Shown here piece by piece: positions 1-9,690 of a DNA stretch of 64,000 nt. The stretch is from an uncultured Acetatifactor sp. (GTDB taxonomy: Bacteria; Bacillota; Clostridia; Lachnospirales; Lachnospiraceae), in NCBI GenBank assembly GCA_934426825.1, contig CAKRYI010000001.1, positions 186,001-250,000 on the forward strand, written 5' to 3'. The stretch's first letter is position 1. Each line of letters starts with the position of its first letter. The notes below the pieces were generated by a model that ran no database searches, had not been told where the DNA came from, and saw nothing but the letters and a program-made list of their open reading frames with translations. A program made the position numbers and the translations under genes.

Positions 1-1638
1 GCAACCAACGTAACTGTTGGCGGCACTACACTAAACAAGGGCGAATATCTGAAAAAAGATTTTACACCGGGAAGTGCCACGGACTACAATTTCTATTTCA
101 GCGGTGGAAAGTTGATTCTGAATGACGCGGACGGTATCGGTTCTATTCATGCCGACGGGGACCTAAAATTGGAATTGTCCGGCAGGAGTTCGGTCAGTGA
201 CGGAATATTTGTGGATGGTGATTTGACCATAGATGGTGACGGAACATTGGCGGCAACTGCTACTTCCATGTTCGCTGTCAATGTTAAAACATATGGTATA
301 AAAGCAAACCTGCTCACCATTAATAATGGAACGATAACTGCAAACGGTGGCGGATGCGGTATGCCCAAGTGTTATGATTATGCCATATATGCAGATACCG
401 TTATTATAAACGGTGGTCTGACAACGGTGAACGGAGCATCTTCCGATTCCGTGGACGGATATACATACGGTATTTATGCAGTTACATCTGTTACTGTCAA
501 CAGTGGAAAACTGAATGCTTATGGTGGAAACAGTTCTGCTGCTATCATAAAATCATCTGCCGTTAGTACAGGCAGTTTTACGGTAAATAATAACTCTGTC
601 GTAAACATCAAGGGTGGAGATTTTTTTGCTGCCGGGAGGTACAGTTATGGATTGGAATCTCCTAATATTGTGCTTAATGGTGGTACTACCACTTTGGAAT
701 CTGGTTACTTTCATCTTGGTAAGGTGGACGCATTTGCCACCTCATCCATTCCGGATATACGAATGGAATTGGGAATGTGGAAGGATAGTCTGGATGGCGA
801 GTATTTTTTGGCAAGTACTACCTCCCTACCCTATGAGCCGGGACATGCCGCTCTGATAAAATATCTAAAGGTGAAACCCATGGATATTGTTGTCATTCCG
901 CAGTTACAGGTAAATTCCACTACCGGAGAATGGGAGGTTTCCTACGATGAGGGGGGGACATGGCAGTCACTCGGCGTTACTGCTACGGGCGCAAACGGCA
1001 CGGACGCCACTACCCCACAGATTTCAATAGGCGCAGATAATTGCTGGCAGGTGTCTTATGATAACGGAAATACATGGACATCCCTTAATGCAAAGGTACA
1101 GGGAGCAGATGGTACAAACGGCACCGATGGCGTGGATGGCAGAAACGGTACGGACGGTACAAACGGTGTTGACGGCAGAAACGGTACTGATGGAGTGAAC
1201 GGCAGGGACGGTAAAAAGGGTACGAATGGCGCTGACGGCAAAAACGGCGCAAACGGTCTGACACCCTACATCGGTTCTAACGGGAATTGGTATATTGGTG
1301 ATACCGACACCGGCGTAGCTGCCACGGGAAAAGACGGCAAGGACGGTAAAAACGGCGTCGACGGCAAAGACGGTGTGAATGGCGCCGATGGCAAAGACGG
1401 TAAAAACGGTGCGGATGGTCAAAACGGAATCTATATTTCCAGCGTAGATATGGATACCGAAGGCTGTCTGATTGTCACTCTCACGGACGGAAGCACTGTC
1501 AATGCCGGACCGCTTCCCACAAAAGAGAAAGAACTTGCCAAGTTAAAGACCGTGTCCACTGTTTCCATGGTAATAACCGGGATTTCACTTGCCGGAATCA
1601 TTGCTTCTGCTCTGCAGCTCTTAAAACGGAAAAAGTAA
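1..1638 (+). CDS. collagen-like surface protein, 5' end outside window
   Basis: The reading frame is open from base 1, so the start codon and signal peptide lie upstream of the window. The first visible residues (ATNVTVGGTTLNKGEY) match the mature N-terminus of the next gene. Roughly the first 290 residues are a repetitive NGG/T/V-rich region that looks like a beta-helix or carbohydrate-binding fold. Two WEVSYD..GTW / WQVSYDNGNTW modules follow, then Gly-Xaa-Yaa collagen-like triplets at 1102-1257 and 1327-1428, separated by a TPYIGSNGNWYIGDTDTG module. The C-terminus has one hydrophobic helix (about 1555-1617) and a basic LKRKK tail. There is no LPXTG motif, so membrane anchoring rather than sortase attachment is inferred. 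A run of seven G (951-957) sits just before the collagen part. Surface location and an adhesive or structural role are inferred; the ligand is unknown. Confidence 0.85.
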   Translation, partial: ATNVTVGGTTLNKGEYLKKDFTPGSATDYNFYFSGGKLILNDADGIGSIHADGDLKLELSGRSSVSDGIFVDGDLTIDGDGTLAATATSMFAVNVKTYGIKANLLTINNGTITANGGGCGMPKCYDYAIYADTVIINGGLTTVNGASSDSVDGYTYGIYAVTSVTVNSGKLNAYGGNSSAAIIKSSAVSTGSFTVNNNSVVNIKGGDFFAAGRYSYGLESPNIVLNGGTTTLESGYFHLGKVDAFATSSIPDIRMELGMWKDSLDGEYFLASTTSLPYEPGHAALIKYLKVKPMDIVVIPQLQVNSTTGEWEVSYDEGGTWQSLGVTATGANGTDATTPQISIGADNCWQVSYDNGNTWTSLNAKVQGADGTNGTDGVDGRNGTDGTNGVDGRNGTDGVNGRDGKKGTNGADGKNGANGLTPYIGSNGNWYIGDTDTGVAATGKDGKDGKNGVDGKDGVNGADGKDGKNGADGQNGIYISSVDMDTEGCLIVTLTDGSTVNAGPLPTKEKELAKLKTVSTVSMVITGISLAGIIASALQLLKRKK

Positions 1639-1665
1639 TATGCCATAGATAAGGAGTTTCAAAAG

Positions 1666-3382
1666 ATGAAAAAATGGATTTTAAAAGTATTTTTTAGTAC
1701 ATGTATGCTGCTAATGCTCTTTTCCGTGCCGGCTGTGTCGGCGGAGGCAGCCAACGTAACCGTAGGCGGCACCACGCTGAACAAGGATGAATATGTAAAA
1801 AAAGATTTTACGAAGGGAAGTGCCACGGACTATAATTTCTATTTCAGCGGCGGAAAATTAATTTTGAATGACGCAGACGGTATCGGTTCCATTCATGCTG
1901 ATGGTGACTTAATATTGGAACTGTCCGGCAGTAGTTCTGTCAGCGACGGAATATTTGTGGATGGAGATTTGACTATAGAGGGTGACGGAACATTGACGGC
2001 AACTGCAACTCCCCTGTCTGGATACAATGAGGAGAAAACATATGGAATAAAAGCAAACCGGCTCACCATTAATAATGGAACAATAACTGCGAACGGTGGC
2101 GGATGTGAGCGAGTTAAAGGTTATGATTATGCCATATATGCAGATATCGTTATTATAAACGGTGGTTTAACAACTGTGAACGGAGCAGAATCCAATTCTA
2201 TACAAGGTTATACATACGGTATATATGCAGTCTCATCTGTCACTGTTAACAGCGGAATACTGAATGCTTATGGTGGAATTGTTCAGCGTGTTGACGGAAA
2301 ATCATCCGCTGTTACTACAGACAATTTTACGGTAAATAATAATTCCGTAGTAAATATCAAAGGTGGAGATTTTTTCGGTATTGGTAATGGTTATGGCTTG
2401 GAATCTCCTAATATTATATTTAATGGTGGCTGCATTACATTGGAAGCCGGCTATTCTCATGTTTTTTTACAGGATTGCTGGGCTGTATCTTCCATTCCAA
2501 AGATACCAATGCCATTGGGAATTTGGAAGGACAGTTTGAATGGTGAGTATTCTTTGGCAAGCATTACCCCATATGCACCAGACCATTTCTATGATATAAC
2601 GTATCTGAATGTGAAACACATAGAGGCAGTCGTTACCCCGCAGTTACAGATAAATTCCACTACCGGAGAATGGGAGGTTTCCTACAATGACGGGCAGAAC
2701 ATGGCAGCCGCTTGGCGTTGCTGCTACGGGGGCTGGTGGCATGGACGGCATTACTCCACAGATTTCGATAGGCGCTGACATGTGCTGGCAGGTGTCCTAT
2801 GATAACGGAAATACATGGACATCTCTCAACGTGAAGGCTTTAGGAACGGATGGCGCAAACGGTGTCAATGGTGCCGATGGCAGGGACGGCGTCAACGGAA
2901 CAAACGGTACGGACGGCAGAGACGGTACGGATGGTAAAAACGGCAGGGACGGTGTTGACGGAACAAACGGTACGGACGGTAAAAGCGGTAAAAACGGTAT
3001 GACCCCTTATATCGGAGAAAACGGAAACTGGTATATCGGTGATACCGATACCGGCGTAGCCGCCGCAGGCAAAGACGGCAAAAACGGTACGGACGGTACG
3101 GACGGCAAAGACGGTGTAAACGGTATGGATGGAAAAGACGGTAAAAATGGCATGGATGGGAAAGATGGCGTCGGTATCTCTACGGCAGCCATTGACGCAG
3201 ACGAATGTATGATTGTCACATTTACAGACGGGAGCACGGTCAACGCCGGAAAAATTCCTACGAATGTTCAAAAAATGACTAAGGTCAGAACATTGTCCAC
3301 CGCTTCCGCTATAGCAGCCGGAATTTCCCTTACAGGAGCTGTTACATCTGTATTGTACCTGTTTAAGAGGAAAAGCAAATAA
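1666..3382 (+). pseudogene. collagen-like surface protein, frameshifted tandem copy
   Basis: This is a second copy of the preceding gene, 27 bases downstream, with a good site (AAGGAG) before the ATG. It begins with a clear signal peptide (about residues 1-28, ending AVSAEA) and then the same repetitive N-terminal region. Frame 1 runs to 2778 but becomes unrelated sequence after EVSYNDG. The homologous continuation (TWQPLGV..., second WQVSYD module, collagen triplets, TPYIGENGNWYIGDTDTG, C-terminal helix, KRKSK) is in the next frame up to 3382. Aligned with copy 1, this copy has one extra base within about 2691-2701. As written, the product would be a secreted 370-residue fragment without the collagen part or membrane anchor. 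It could be a true pseudogene, a phase-variable locus in the off state, or a sequencing error; there is no homopolymer here to favour error. Confidence 0.8.
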
Positions 3383-3386
3383 CAAG

Positions 3387-3437
3387 TTAAAAATGCCTGA
3401 TAAGTATAGAAATCAAAATACTACTTATCAGGCATTT
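3387..3437. terminator. bidirectional terminator
   Basis: A perfect 16-bp inverted repeat (3391-3406 with 3422-3437) around a 15-base loop lies between the convergent collagen-like and flotillin genes. On the minus strand the stem runs directly into TTTTT, so it fits best as the flotillin terminator; on the plus strand the T-run is shorter. Confidence 0.85.
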
Positions 3438-3459
3438 ATGTTAATCTAAACAACTTACT

Positions 3460-4971
3460 CTACTCTTCTGTTTTGGTATCAGTCGTCTTCGTATAGCTTG
3501 CAGTAGTTACGGAAGACGTCTGATTGGAGGCTTTGTTACCGGTTACGGTTGCAGCTTTGCCTGCAAGGAATCCGGACAATACGGACTGCAAATCAACGCC
3601 TGTGGACTCTTTCAGACCGTCTGTTACCTGTACAACGGTTCCCATAATATCTTTCATCAACTTAGAGGAATTTCCGTCACCGTACATGGTAATCTTATCT
3701 ACATTGTTAAGAGGGGTTGCGGCGTTCTTAACAACTTCAGGCAATGCCTTAAAGTACATTTCCAAAACGGCTGCCTCACCCATCTTAGCCATAGCTTCCG
3801 CTTTCTTCTCAATACCTTCTGCTTCCGCAACGGATTTTGCACGAATAGCCTCTGCCTCAGCAACACCCTTGGTACGAATACCTTCTGCCTCCTGCTCCAT
3901 CGCAAACTTCTTTGCTTCTGCCTGAGCCTTCATTGCTTCCGCTTCTTTTTCCGTCTCAAATTTCTTAGCTTCGGCTTCTCTCTGACGCTCATATAATTGT
4001 GCATCTGCAAGCTGCTGTTTTGCAAATTTATCAGCCTCAGCCTTTTTCTTAACCTGTGCGTCGAGAGCCTGTTCCATAACCTCGGCTTCTCTCTGCTTTA
4101 ACAGAATCTCTTTTTCCTGCTTTGCAATGTTTGCATCAGCGGTGGTAATTTCAACAGTCTTACGCTGTTCCTCTTCCTGAATTTTATAAGCAGCATCCGC
4201 CTCAGCCTGTTTAATATCGGAAGCCTTCTTCAGTTCAGCCTTCTGGATAGCCAGTTCATTCTGTTTCTTAGCGATTTCAGATTCTGCATTAACCTCGGCT
4301 TCATTCGCCTCACGTTTTGCATTCGCCTGTGCCTTTGCGATTTCCTTTTCACTGTCTGCACGGGAAATAGCCGCATTTTTCTGAATCTTAACTATATTGT
4401 CAACACCGAGGTTTTCGATAACGCCGTTGCCGTCAACGAAGTTCTGTACGTTAAAGCTGATAATATCAAGACCCATGGCAGCCAAATCCGGCTCCGCATT
4501 TTCTTTTACCAGCATTGCAAATTTCTGGCGGTCGGAAACCATCTCTTCCAGTGCCATCTTACCAACGATTTCACGGACATTACCTTCCAAAACTTCTCTT
4601 GCCACACGTCCGATGTACTCGGAGTTTTTATTTAAGAAGTTCTGGGCAGCCAGTTTCAAACGTTCCTCATTGTCACTGATTTTGACGTTGACGGTCGCGT
4701 CCACGTTAATGTTAATGTAATCAGCAGTAGGCACTGCGTTGGACGTCTTTACGTCAATGGGAATTAACTGGAGGTTCAGTTCATCCTTTCTCTCAAGGAA
4801 AGGGATTTTTACGCCGGCTTTACCAATCAATACCTTGGGATTCTTGCGAAGTCCGGAGATAATGACTGCCGTATCCGGTGACGCTTTTACATAGCCTGTG
4901 ATAAAAATAATAAGGATGAAAAGCACAATTAAGATAATGGGTAATACAGGGATAAGAAATGATAAATCCAT
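3460..4971 (-). CDS. flotillin family (SPFH domain) membrane protein
   Basis: Start chosen at ATG 4971, 18 codons inside the longest frame, because AGAGAGGAC lies just upstream and the protein then opens with the expected membrane helix (MDLSFLIPVLPIILIVLF). The product is about 503 residues. An SPFH/band-7 region follows the helix (GYVKASPDTAVIISG, VPTADYININVDATVNVKI). A very long Ala/Glu/Lys-rich coiled coil follows (EAEAKKFETEKEAEAMKAQ and similar), and a short polar tail ends it. Flotillins (FloT/YuaG type) scaffold membrane microdomains and affect membrane fluidity and secretion. No NfeD-type partner gene is adjacent, unlike many flotillin loci. The upstream gap holds the structured element described separately. 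Confidence 0.9.
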   Translation of the reverse strand: MDLSFLIPVLPIILIVLFILIIFITGYVKASPDTAVIISGLRKNPKVLIGKAGVKIPFLERKDELNLQLIPIDVKTSNAVPTADYININVDATVNVKISDNEERLKLAAQNFLNKNSEYIGRVAREVLEGNVREIVGKMALEEMVSDRQKFAMLVKENAEPDLAAMGLDIISFNVQNFVDGNGVIENLGVDNIVKIQKNAAISRADSEKEIAKAQANAKREANEAEVNAESEIAKKQNELAIQKAELKKASDIKQAEADAAYKIQEEEQRKTVEITTADANIAKQEKEILLKQREAEVMEQALDAQVKKKAEADKFAKQQLADAQLYERQREAEAKKFETEKEAEAMKAQAEAKKFAMEQEAEGIRTKGVAEAEAIRAKSVAEAEGIEKKAEAMAKMGEAAVLEMYFKALPEVVKNAATPLNNVDKITMYGDGNSSKLMKDIMGTVVQVTDGLKESTGVDLQSVLSGFLAGKAATVTGNKASNQTSSVTTASYTKTTDTKTEE

Positions 4972-5070
4972 AATTTGTCCTCTCTCTCTTTTGTAATAAA
5001 TAATTCGTTTTGTATAATCCGCCATGAAGTGGCGGCAAGATGACTAGGGTAGTCTCTTGTTAATGAACTC

Positions 5071-5179
5071 ACGAACCCAGCGCATTCGCGCTTTATTGCC
5101 TGCTGGCGCAGGCGGTTCGTTCGTTATCGCGGCAAAAAAACAAATGTCTGCTTCGCAGCCGCTTGTTTTTTTGCTCGCG
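5071..5179. repeat. cloverleaf-like structured intergenic element
   Basis: Between flotillin and ruvB. The outer arms ACGAACC (5071-5077) and GGTTCGT (5114-5120) enclose two perfect hairpins: AGCGC-ATTC-GCGCT, and GCCTGC-TGGC-GCAGGC (5098-5113). This would fold as a three-way junction. Directly after it, GCAAAAAAACAA (5132-5143) pairs with TTGTTTTTTTGC (5163-5174), extended by CGCG/CGCG with one bulge. The second hairpin may serve as a terminator for ruvB or flotillin. The whole unit resembles small palindromic mobile repeats (REP-like) or a structured RNA, but no second copy was recognised in this window. Confidence 0.6.
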
Positions 5180-5269
5180 TACATTATACCACATATAACA
5201 CTTGGAATTACAGATAAAGTTACATAATTTAATATTTTATTAAAAATATATTATTTTAAGGTAACCATG

Positions 5270-6268
5270 TTAAATCAAATTCTCAAGTCCTAAATGTTCA
5301 TAGGCAAGCGGTGTCACCACTCTTCCTCTCGGTGTCCGGTTGATAAAGCCGTTTTTAATCAGGTAGGGTTCATAGACGTCCTCTATGGTGCCGGCATCCT
5401 CGCCGATTGCCGCAGCAAGAGTGTCCAGTCCCACCGGACCGCCGGAAAACTTATGAATCATGGTAAGAAGCATATTGCGGTCAATATGGTCTAAACCGAG
5501 TTTGTCCACATCCATAAGGTCGAGGGCTGTTCTCGCCACCTCCTCGGTGATAATTCCGTCATATTTTACCTGAGCAAAATCACGGACGCGCTTTAAAATC
5601 CGGTTGGCAAGGCGCGGCGTGCCTCTGCTTCGCCTTGCCATCTCTTTTGCGCCTTCCGGTTCAATGTCAACATTCAACACCCTTGCGGAATGGATAATAA
5701 TTTGCTGCAATTCCTCTATGGTGTAAAATTCCAGATGATAAATCATGCCAAAGCGGTCTCTGAGGGGCGCCGTCAAAAGACCGGCGCGTGTGGTGGCACC
5801 AACAAGCGTGAATTTGGGCAGCTCCAGACGCACGGAGCGGGCAGAGGAACCCTTTCCAATCATAATATCGATACAGTAATCCTCCATGGCAGGGTAAAGC
5901 ACTTCTTCTACCTGACGATTCAGACGGTGAATTTCGTCCACAAAAAGTAAATCACCCTCCTCCAGATTATTCAGAATCGCCGCCATTTCGCCGGGTTTCT
6001 CAATAGCGGGGCCGCTGGTTACTTTAATATGGACGCCCATCTCATTGGCAATAATTCCCGCAAGCGTGGTCTTTCCAAGTCCGGGAGGCCCGTAAAATAA
6101 AGCGTGATCCAACGCATCCCCGCGCTGCTTTGCCGCCTGAATATATACCTTAAGATTTTCCTTTATCTTAGACTGACCGATATAGTCATTCAAAGTCTGG
6201 GGACGCAGGGAACCTTCTATATTAATATCTTCCTCTGTTAAATTGGTCTCAATCATTCTTCTGGGCAT
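5270..6268 (-). CDS. ruvB: Holliday junction branch migration ATPase RuvB
   Basis: A 332-residue AAA+ motor of the usual RuvB length. With RuvA it drives branch migration of Holliday junctions in recombinational repair. Walker A is GPPGLGKTT (residues 60-68), Walker B is DEIH (111-114), and the sensor/arginine-finger region reads [18 protein letters not shown]. The C-terminal winged helix includes [18 protein letters not shown] and TPRGR. It follows ruvA by 31 bases on the same strand, the standard ruvAB order; ruvC is not adjacent, as is normal in Firmicutes. Confidence 0.98.
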   Translation of the reverse strand: MPRRMIETNLTEEDINIEGSLRPQTLNDYIGQSKIKENLKVYIQAAKQRGDALDHALFYGPPGLGKTTLAGIIANEMGVHIKVTSGPAIEKPGEMAAILNNLEEGDLLFVDEIHRLNRQVEEVLYPAMEDYCIDIMIGKGSSARSVRLELPKFTLVGATTRAGLLTAPLRDRFGMIYHLEFYTIEELQQIIIHSARVLNVDIEPEGAKEMARRSRGTPRLANRILKRVRDFAQVKYDGIITEEVARTALDLMDVDKLGLDHIDRNMLLTMIHKFSGGPVGLDTLAAAIGEDAGTIEDVYEPYLIKNGFINRTPRGRVVTPLAYEHLGLENLI

Positions 6269-6299
6269 TCGTCCGTTTCCTTATCCTATCAAATAATCC

Positions 6300-6908
6300 T
6301 TAAAACAATTTCTTAAGCGCCGCCTTTAACAGTGCACCGGAATCCAAATCCGCCGCATTGTCTATGGATTTCAAGGCATTGATACTTTCCGTTCTGCCAT
6401 ACCCCAGTGCCACCAGCGCTTCCACCGCTTCCTCAATCTGCGGCTCCACATCGGGGAAGGAAACATCTGCATTCTGGGCAATTTCACGGGCAATCATGGA
6501 ATCGTCTATCTTGACCTTATCCTTTAAATCCAAAATCAGGCGCTGTGCGGTCTTGGCGCCGATACCGGGCGCCTTGGAAATTGCCTTGGTATCACCGGAT
6601 AAAATGGCGTAGCGGAGGGAATCCGCATCCATGACGGACAGAATCGCCTGCGCTCCCTTAGGACCGATTCCGTTTACGGTAATACATTTCTTGAAAATAT
6701 CCAAATCATTCCGGGAGAGAAAACCGTACAGGATAAAGGCATCCTCTCTCACACAGGTGTATGTATACAGCCGTGCGTGTTCTCCAACGCCCGGCAGTCT
6801 GGCGGCGGTGTCGGCGGAAATTCGCACATTATAGCCGATTCCGCCCACATCAAGCACCGCATTGTCTTCTGTTATATCCTCTATAATTCCGTCCACATAT
6901 GCTATCAT
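6300..6908 (-). CDS. ruvA: Holliday junction DNA helicase subunit RuvA
   Basis: A 202-residue protein of typical RuvA length. It binds four-way junctions as a tetramer and loads RuvB. The N-terminal OB fold starts MIAYVDGIIEDITEDNAVLDVGG. Helix-hairpin-helix motifs are visible at VNGIGPKGAQAILS and APGIGAKTAQRLILDLKDK. The C-terminal three-helix domain that contacts RuvB ends LDSGALLKAALKKLF. It is the first gene of the ruvAB pair; upstream lies the decayed two-component region. Confidence 0.98.
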   Translation of the reverse strand: MIAYVDGIIEDITEDNAVLDVGGIGYNVRISADTAARLPGVGEHARLYTYTCVREDAFILYGFLSRNDLDIFKKCITVNGIGPKGAQAILSVMDADSLRYAILSGDTKAISKAPGIGAKTAQRLILDLKDKVKIDDSMIAREIAQNADVSFPDVEPQIEEAVEALVALGYGRTESINALKSIDNAADLDSGALLKAALKKLF

Positions 6909-7011
6909 ATATTTTCTCCACGTATTTAGATTCCACCGGATTTCATTTCCTTTTTATCTTACCACATGCGAACATATGTTTCAACACCAACTTAGTCAGA
7001 GATTTTGAATT

Positions 7012-7152
7012 TTACTCCGCTATCAGTATGCGCGGCTCCACCTTTTTCACCCGTCTTGCTTTGCCGGTGATTTCCGTATGAATGTCGATAGGACTTTCCG
7101 GCGCATATTTCCGGGCATTTCCGATAATATTTTCAATGACCTGCCGCTGTAA
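7012..7152 (-). pseudogene. histidine kinase ATPase-domain remnant
   Basis: On the minus strand, in a different frame from the response regulator remnant it overlaps, a 46-codon stretch reads LQRQVIENIIGNARKYAPES and continues PIDIHTEI. This is the N-box of a histidine kinase ATPase domain (E-N-I-x-x-N-A-x-K-Y). It has no start codon, phosphoacceptor histidine or G boxes. It is best explained as the surviving scrap of the kinase that once followed the regulator, joined to it by a deletion near 7153-7160. Confidence 0.65.
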
Positions 7153-7721
7153 GGTCCCCAGATTTCGTTGATAAGCTGTTCCTTGGTAAGAACGGTGCCC
7201 TGATGTTTTAAAAGATACAGAAATAAATCGTATTCCTTCGGAGCAAGCTCCACCGGGACGCCGTTTTTTAGAATCTGTCTCGCGTTTTTATCTATTTCCA
7301 GCTTTTCACCGGGGAAAATGTTAAGGACAACGGTCTCCTCTTTGGTGTTTCCGTAAGTCCTTCTCATCAGGGAGCGGATTCGGGACATCAGTTCTTTTAA
7401 GGAATATGGCTTTGACAGATAATCGTCCGCACCGATGTCTAATCCCGTGACCTTATCGTCCTCACTGGTTCTGGCACTGGTAAAAATAATGGGAACCTGC
7501 GACCTTCTGCGGATTTCCCGGCACAATTCAAAACCGATTCCGTCCGGAAGATTAATGTCGAGCAGAATCAACTGGGGCATGGTTTCCGCCATTTTGCAAT
7601 AAGCCTCCTCCATATTATCTGCGGATATGACTTCGTAGCCTTCATCCTCCGCCAAGTCCCGAATTAGCATGGATAAATCCAAGTCGTCGTCTATAATCAT
7701 AATTTTCCCGTTGGGCTTCAT
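7047..7721 (-). pseudogene. OmpR-type response regulator, 3' end lost by deletion
   Basis: The gene starts at ATG 7721 behind a strong site (GGGGAGGGG). The receiver domain is intact: acidic DDD at residues 11-13, phosphoacceptor D55 in LLDINLPDG, and K104 in SKPYS. A winged-helix domain begins (VELAPKEYDLFLYLLKHQG, LTKEQLINEIWG) and then stops matching. The last 35 or so residues are an out-of-frame reading of histidine kinase DNA, so the recognition helix and C-terminal hairpin are missing. The 224-residue product should be unable to bind DNA normally. It lies downstream of leuD, separated by a terminator. Confidence 0.75.
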
Positions 7722-7759
7722 CTGTTTTCCCCTCCCCTGCCTGTGTTTCAAGACATAAA

Positions 7760-7799
7760 AGAAGCTCCCTCCTGTCTTTTTATCTGTTTGGGAGGGAGC
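7760..7799 (-). terminator. terminator after leuCD
   Basis: On the minus strand GCTCCCTCC (from 7799) pairs perfectly with GGAGGGAGC across an 18-base loop and is followed by TTCTTTTATG. It lies just past the leuD stop codon. Confidence 0.8.
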
Positions 7800-7818
7800 A
7801 ATCGTTCTTTTACTGTGT

Positions 7819-8307
7819 CTAGCGGCTGCTGTTAATGTAGTTGATAAGACCCTCAGCAGCGATGATTTTCTGCATGAACTCCGGGAATGCCTGCCCTTTG
7901 AAAGTAGTTCCCTTTGTAACGTTTGTGATGATGCCGGAATCGAAATCCACTTCCACCTCATCCCCGTCATCAATGCCCTTTGCAGCTTCGGGACATTCGA
8001 TAATGGGAAGTCCGATATTGATGGCATTGCGGTAAAAAATACGGGCAAAGGTTTCGGCAATAACGCAGCTTACGCCTGCCGCCTTGATGGCGATAGGGGC
8101 ATGTTCTCTGGAGGAGCCGCATCCAAAGTTCTTGGTGGCTACGATAATATCGCCCTTCTTCACCTTTTTCACAAATTCACGGTCAATATCTTCCATACAG
8201 TGTGTGGCAAGCTCTGCCGGGTCGGAAGAATTGAGGTATCTTGCAGGGATAATGACATCCGTATCTACATTGTCTCCATATTTAAAAACAGTTCCTTTTG
8301 CGTTCAT
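7819..8307 (-). CDS. leuD: 3-isopropylmalate dehydratase small subunit
   Basis: A 162-residue small (swivel-domain) subunit of isopropylmalate isomerase, which with LeuC converts 2- to 3-isopropylmalate in leucine synthesis. Visible family features are [15 protein letters not shown] near the N-terminus and the substrate-loop motif [12 protein letters not shown]. The length matches the short bacterial/archaeal-type subunit. It follows leuC by 21 bases and ends before a strong terminator. leuB is 44 kb away in another operon and leuA is not in the window. Confidence 0.95.
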   Translation of the reverse strand: MNAKGTVFKYGDNVDTDVIIPARYLNSSDPAELATHCMEDIDREFVKKVKKGDIIVATKNFGCGSSREHAPIAIKAAGVSCVIAETFARIFYRNAINIGLPIIECPEAAKGIDDGDEVEVDFDSGIITNVTKGTTFKGQAFPEFMQKIIAAEGLINYINSSR

Positions 8308-8328
8308 ATCGTATCTGTACCTCCTCGA

Positions 8329-9600
8329 TTAGTCAAGCCCGTAAGGGCTGGAAATCATTCCGGTAATGGCGCTTGCTGCGGCTACTGCCGGGCTTGCCAG
8401 ATATACCTCGGAATTTACATGTCCCATACGTCCTACAAAGTTGCGGTTTGTGGTGGAAACACATCTCTCACCTTCGGCAAGGATACCCATGTAACCGCCA
8501 AGGCAGGGACCGCAGGTAGGGGTGCTAACCACAGCGCCGGCTTCGATAAAGGTTTTTAACAGTCCTTCCTCCATCGCCTGCATATAGATTGCCTGTGTGG
8601 CAGGAATCACGATACAGCGCATACCCTTTTTAATGTGTTTTCCGGCAAGAACCTTTGCGGCAATGCGCAAATCATCCAGTCTGCCGTTGGTACAGGAGCC
8701 GATTACCACCTGATCAATCACAATGTCATCCATCTTCTTGATTTCGTCGATGGTATGTGTGTTTTCCGGAAGGTGGGGAAATGCCACGGTAGGTCTTAAG
8801 GTACTTAAATCAATGGTATACTCTTCGTCGTATACGGCGTCCGCATCTGCCTCATATACCTTATAAGAACGTGTGGAATGCTCCTTCATATATTCTTTTG
8901 CCAAATCGTCCACCGGGAAAATACCGTTCTTTCCGCCGGCTTCAATCGCCATGTTTGCAATGGTAAAACGGTCATCCATGGAAAGATTCTGAATACCTTC
9001 ACCGACAAATTCCATGGATTTGTAGAGAGCGCCGTCCACGCCAATCATGCCGATAATATGCAGAATCACGTCTTTTCCGCTGACCCACTTATCGGGCTTT
9101 CCGACGATATTGAATTTGATGGCGGAGGGCACCTTGAACCATGCTTTTCCGGTTGCCATTCCGGCAGCCATATCCGTACTGCCGACACCGGTTGAGAAAG
9201 CGCCCAGTGCTCCGTATGTACAGGTGTGGGAATCCGCACCGATAATCACGTCTCCTGCCACGGTCAGACCTTTCTCCGGCAGTAAAGCGTGCTCAATTCC
9301 CATCTCGCCTACTTCAAAGTAATTTGTAATTTCATTGCGTTTTGCAAACTCTCTTACGCATTTGCAGTGCTCTGCGGATTTGATGTCTTTATTGGGAACA
9401 AAATGGTCGGGAACCAGTGCGATTTTATCCTTATCGAATACGCCCTGCACCTTCATCTTGTCCATTTCCTTAATTGCAACGGGACTGGTAATATCGTTTC
9501 CGAGTACCAGATCAAGATTCGCTTCAATGAGCTGACCTGCTTCAACCTTCTCAAGACCTGCGGCTGCGGCAAGAATCTTTTGTGTCATTGTCATTCCCAT
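8329..9600 (-). CDS. leuC: 3-isopropylmalate dehydratase large subunit
   Basis: The 423-residue aconitase-family subunit carries the [4Fe-4S] cluster. Cluster ligands are seen in VIGSCTNGR and CGPCLGGY, and the aconitase signature region includes [20 protein letters not shown]. Length and motifs fit the LeuC type paired with a short LeuD. Start is uncertain: ATG 9600 is the longest, but ATG codons at 9594 and 9588 follow closely and the last has GGGA at better spacing. Upstream only a weak promoter (TATGAT at 9642-9647, minus strand) is visible, so read-through from the histidine kinase gene is possible. Confidence 0.95.
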   Translation of the reverse strand: MGMTMTQKILAAAAGLEKVEAGQLIEANLDLVLGNDITSPVAIKEMDKMKVQGVFDKDKIALVPDHFVPNKDIKSAEHCKCVREFAKRNEITNYFEVGEMGIEHALLPEKGLTVAGDVIIGADSHTCTYGALGAFSTGVGSTDMAAGMATGKAWFKVPSAIKFNIVGKPDKWVSGKDVILHIIGMIGVDGALYKSMEFVGEGIQNLSMDDRFTIANMAIEAGGKNGIFPVDDLAKEYMKEHSTRSYKVYEADADAVYDEEYTIDLSTLRPTVAFPHLPENTHTIDEIKKMDDIVIDQVVIGSCTNGRLDDLRIAAKVLAGKHIKKGMRCIVIPATQAIYMQAMEEGLLKTFIEAGAVVSTPTCGPCLGGYMGILAEGERCVSTTNRNFVGRMGHVNSEVYLASPAVAAASAITGMISSPYGLD

Positions 9601-9690
9601 ACTTAACTAACCATACCTTTCGCTTTTTTGTATCTTATAGCATCATACCATAGTTGCGGCAGGTTTGAAATAGACATTTTTAATCAAATC

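Noticed and set aside
1024..1422. Antisense open frame across the collagen triplets
   Set aside because: It is a shadow of the Gly-Xaa-Yaa repeat codons, with low-complexity Val/Phe/Thr content and no ribosome binding site.
1102..1428. Short repeats that look like a CRISPR or tandem array
   Set aside because: They are coding triplets for Gly-Xaa-Yaa in the frame of the collagen-like gene, with no spacers of constant length.
2840..3385. Long antisense open frame across the second collagen-like gene
   Set aside because: Same repeat-driven artefact; composition and absence of a start signal argue against a gene.
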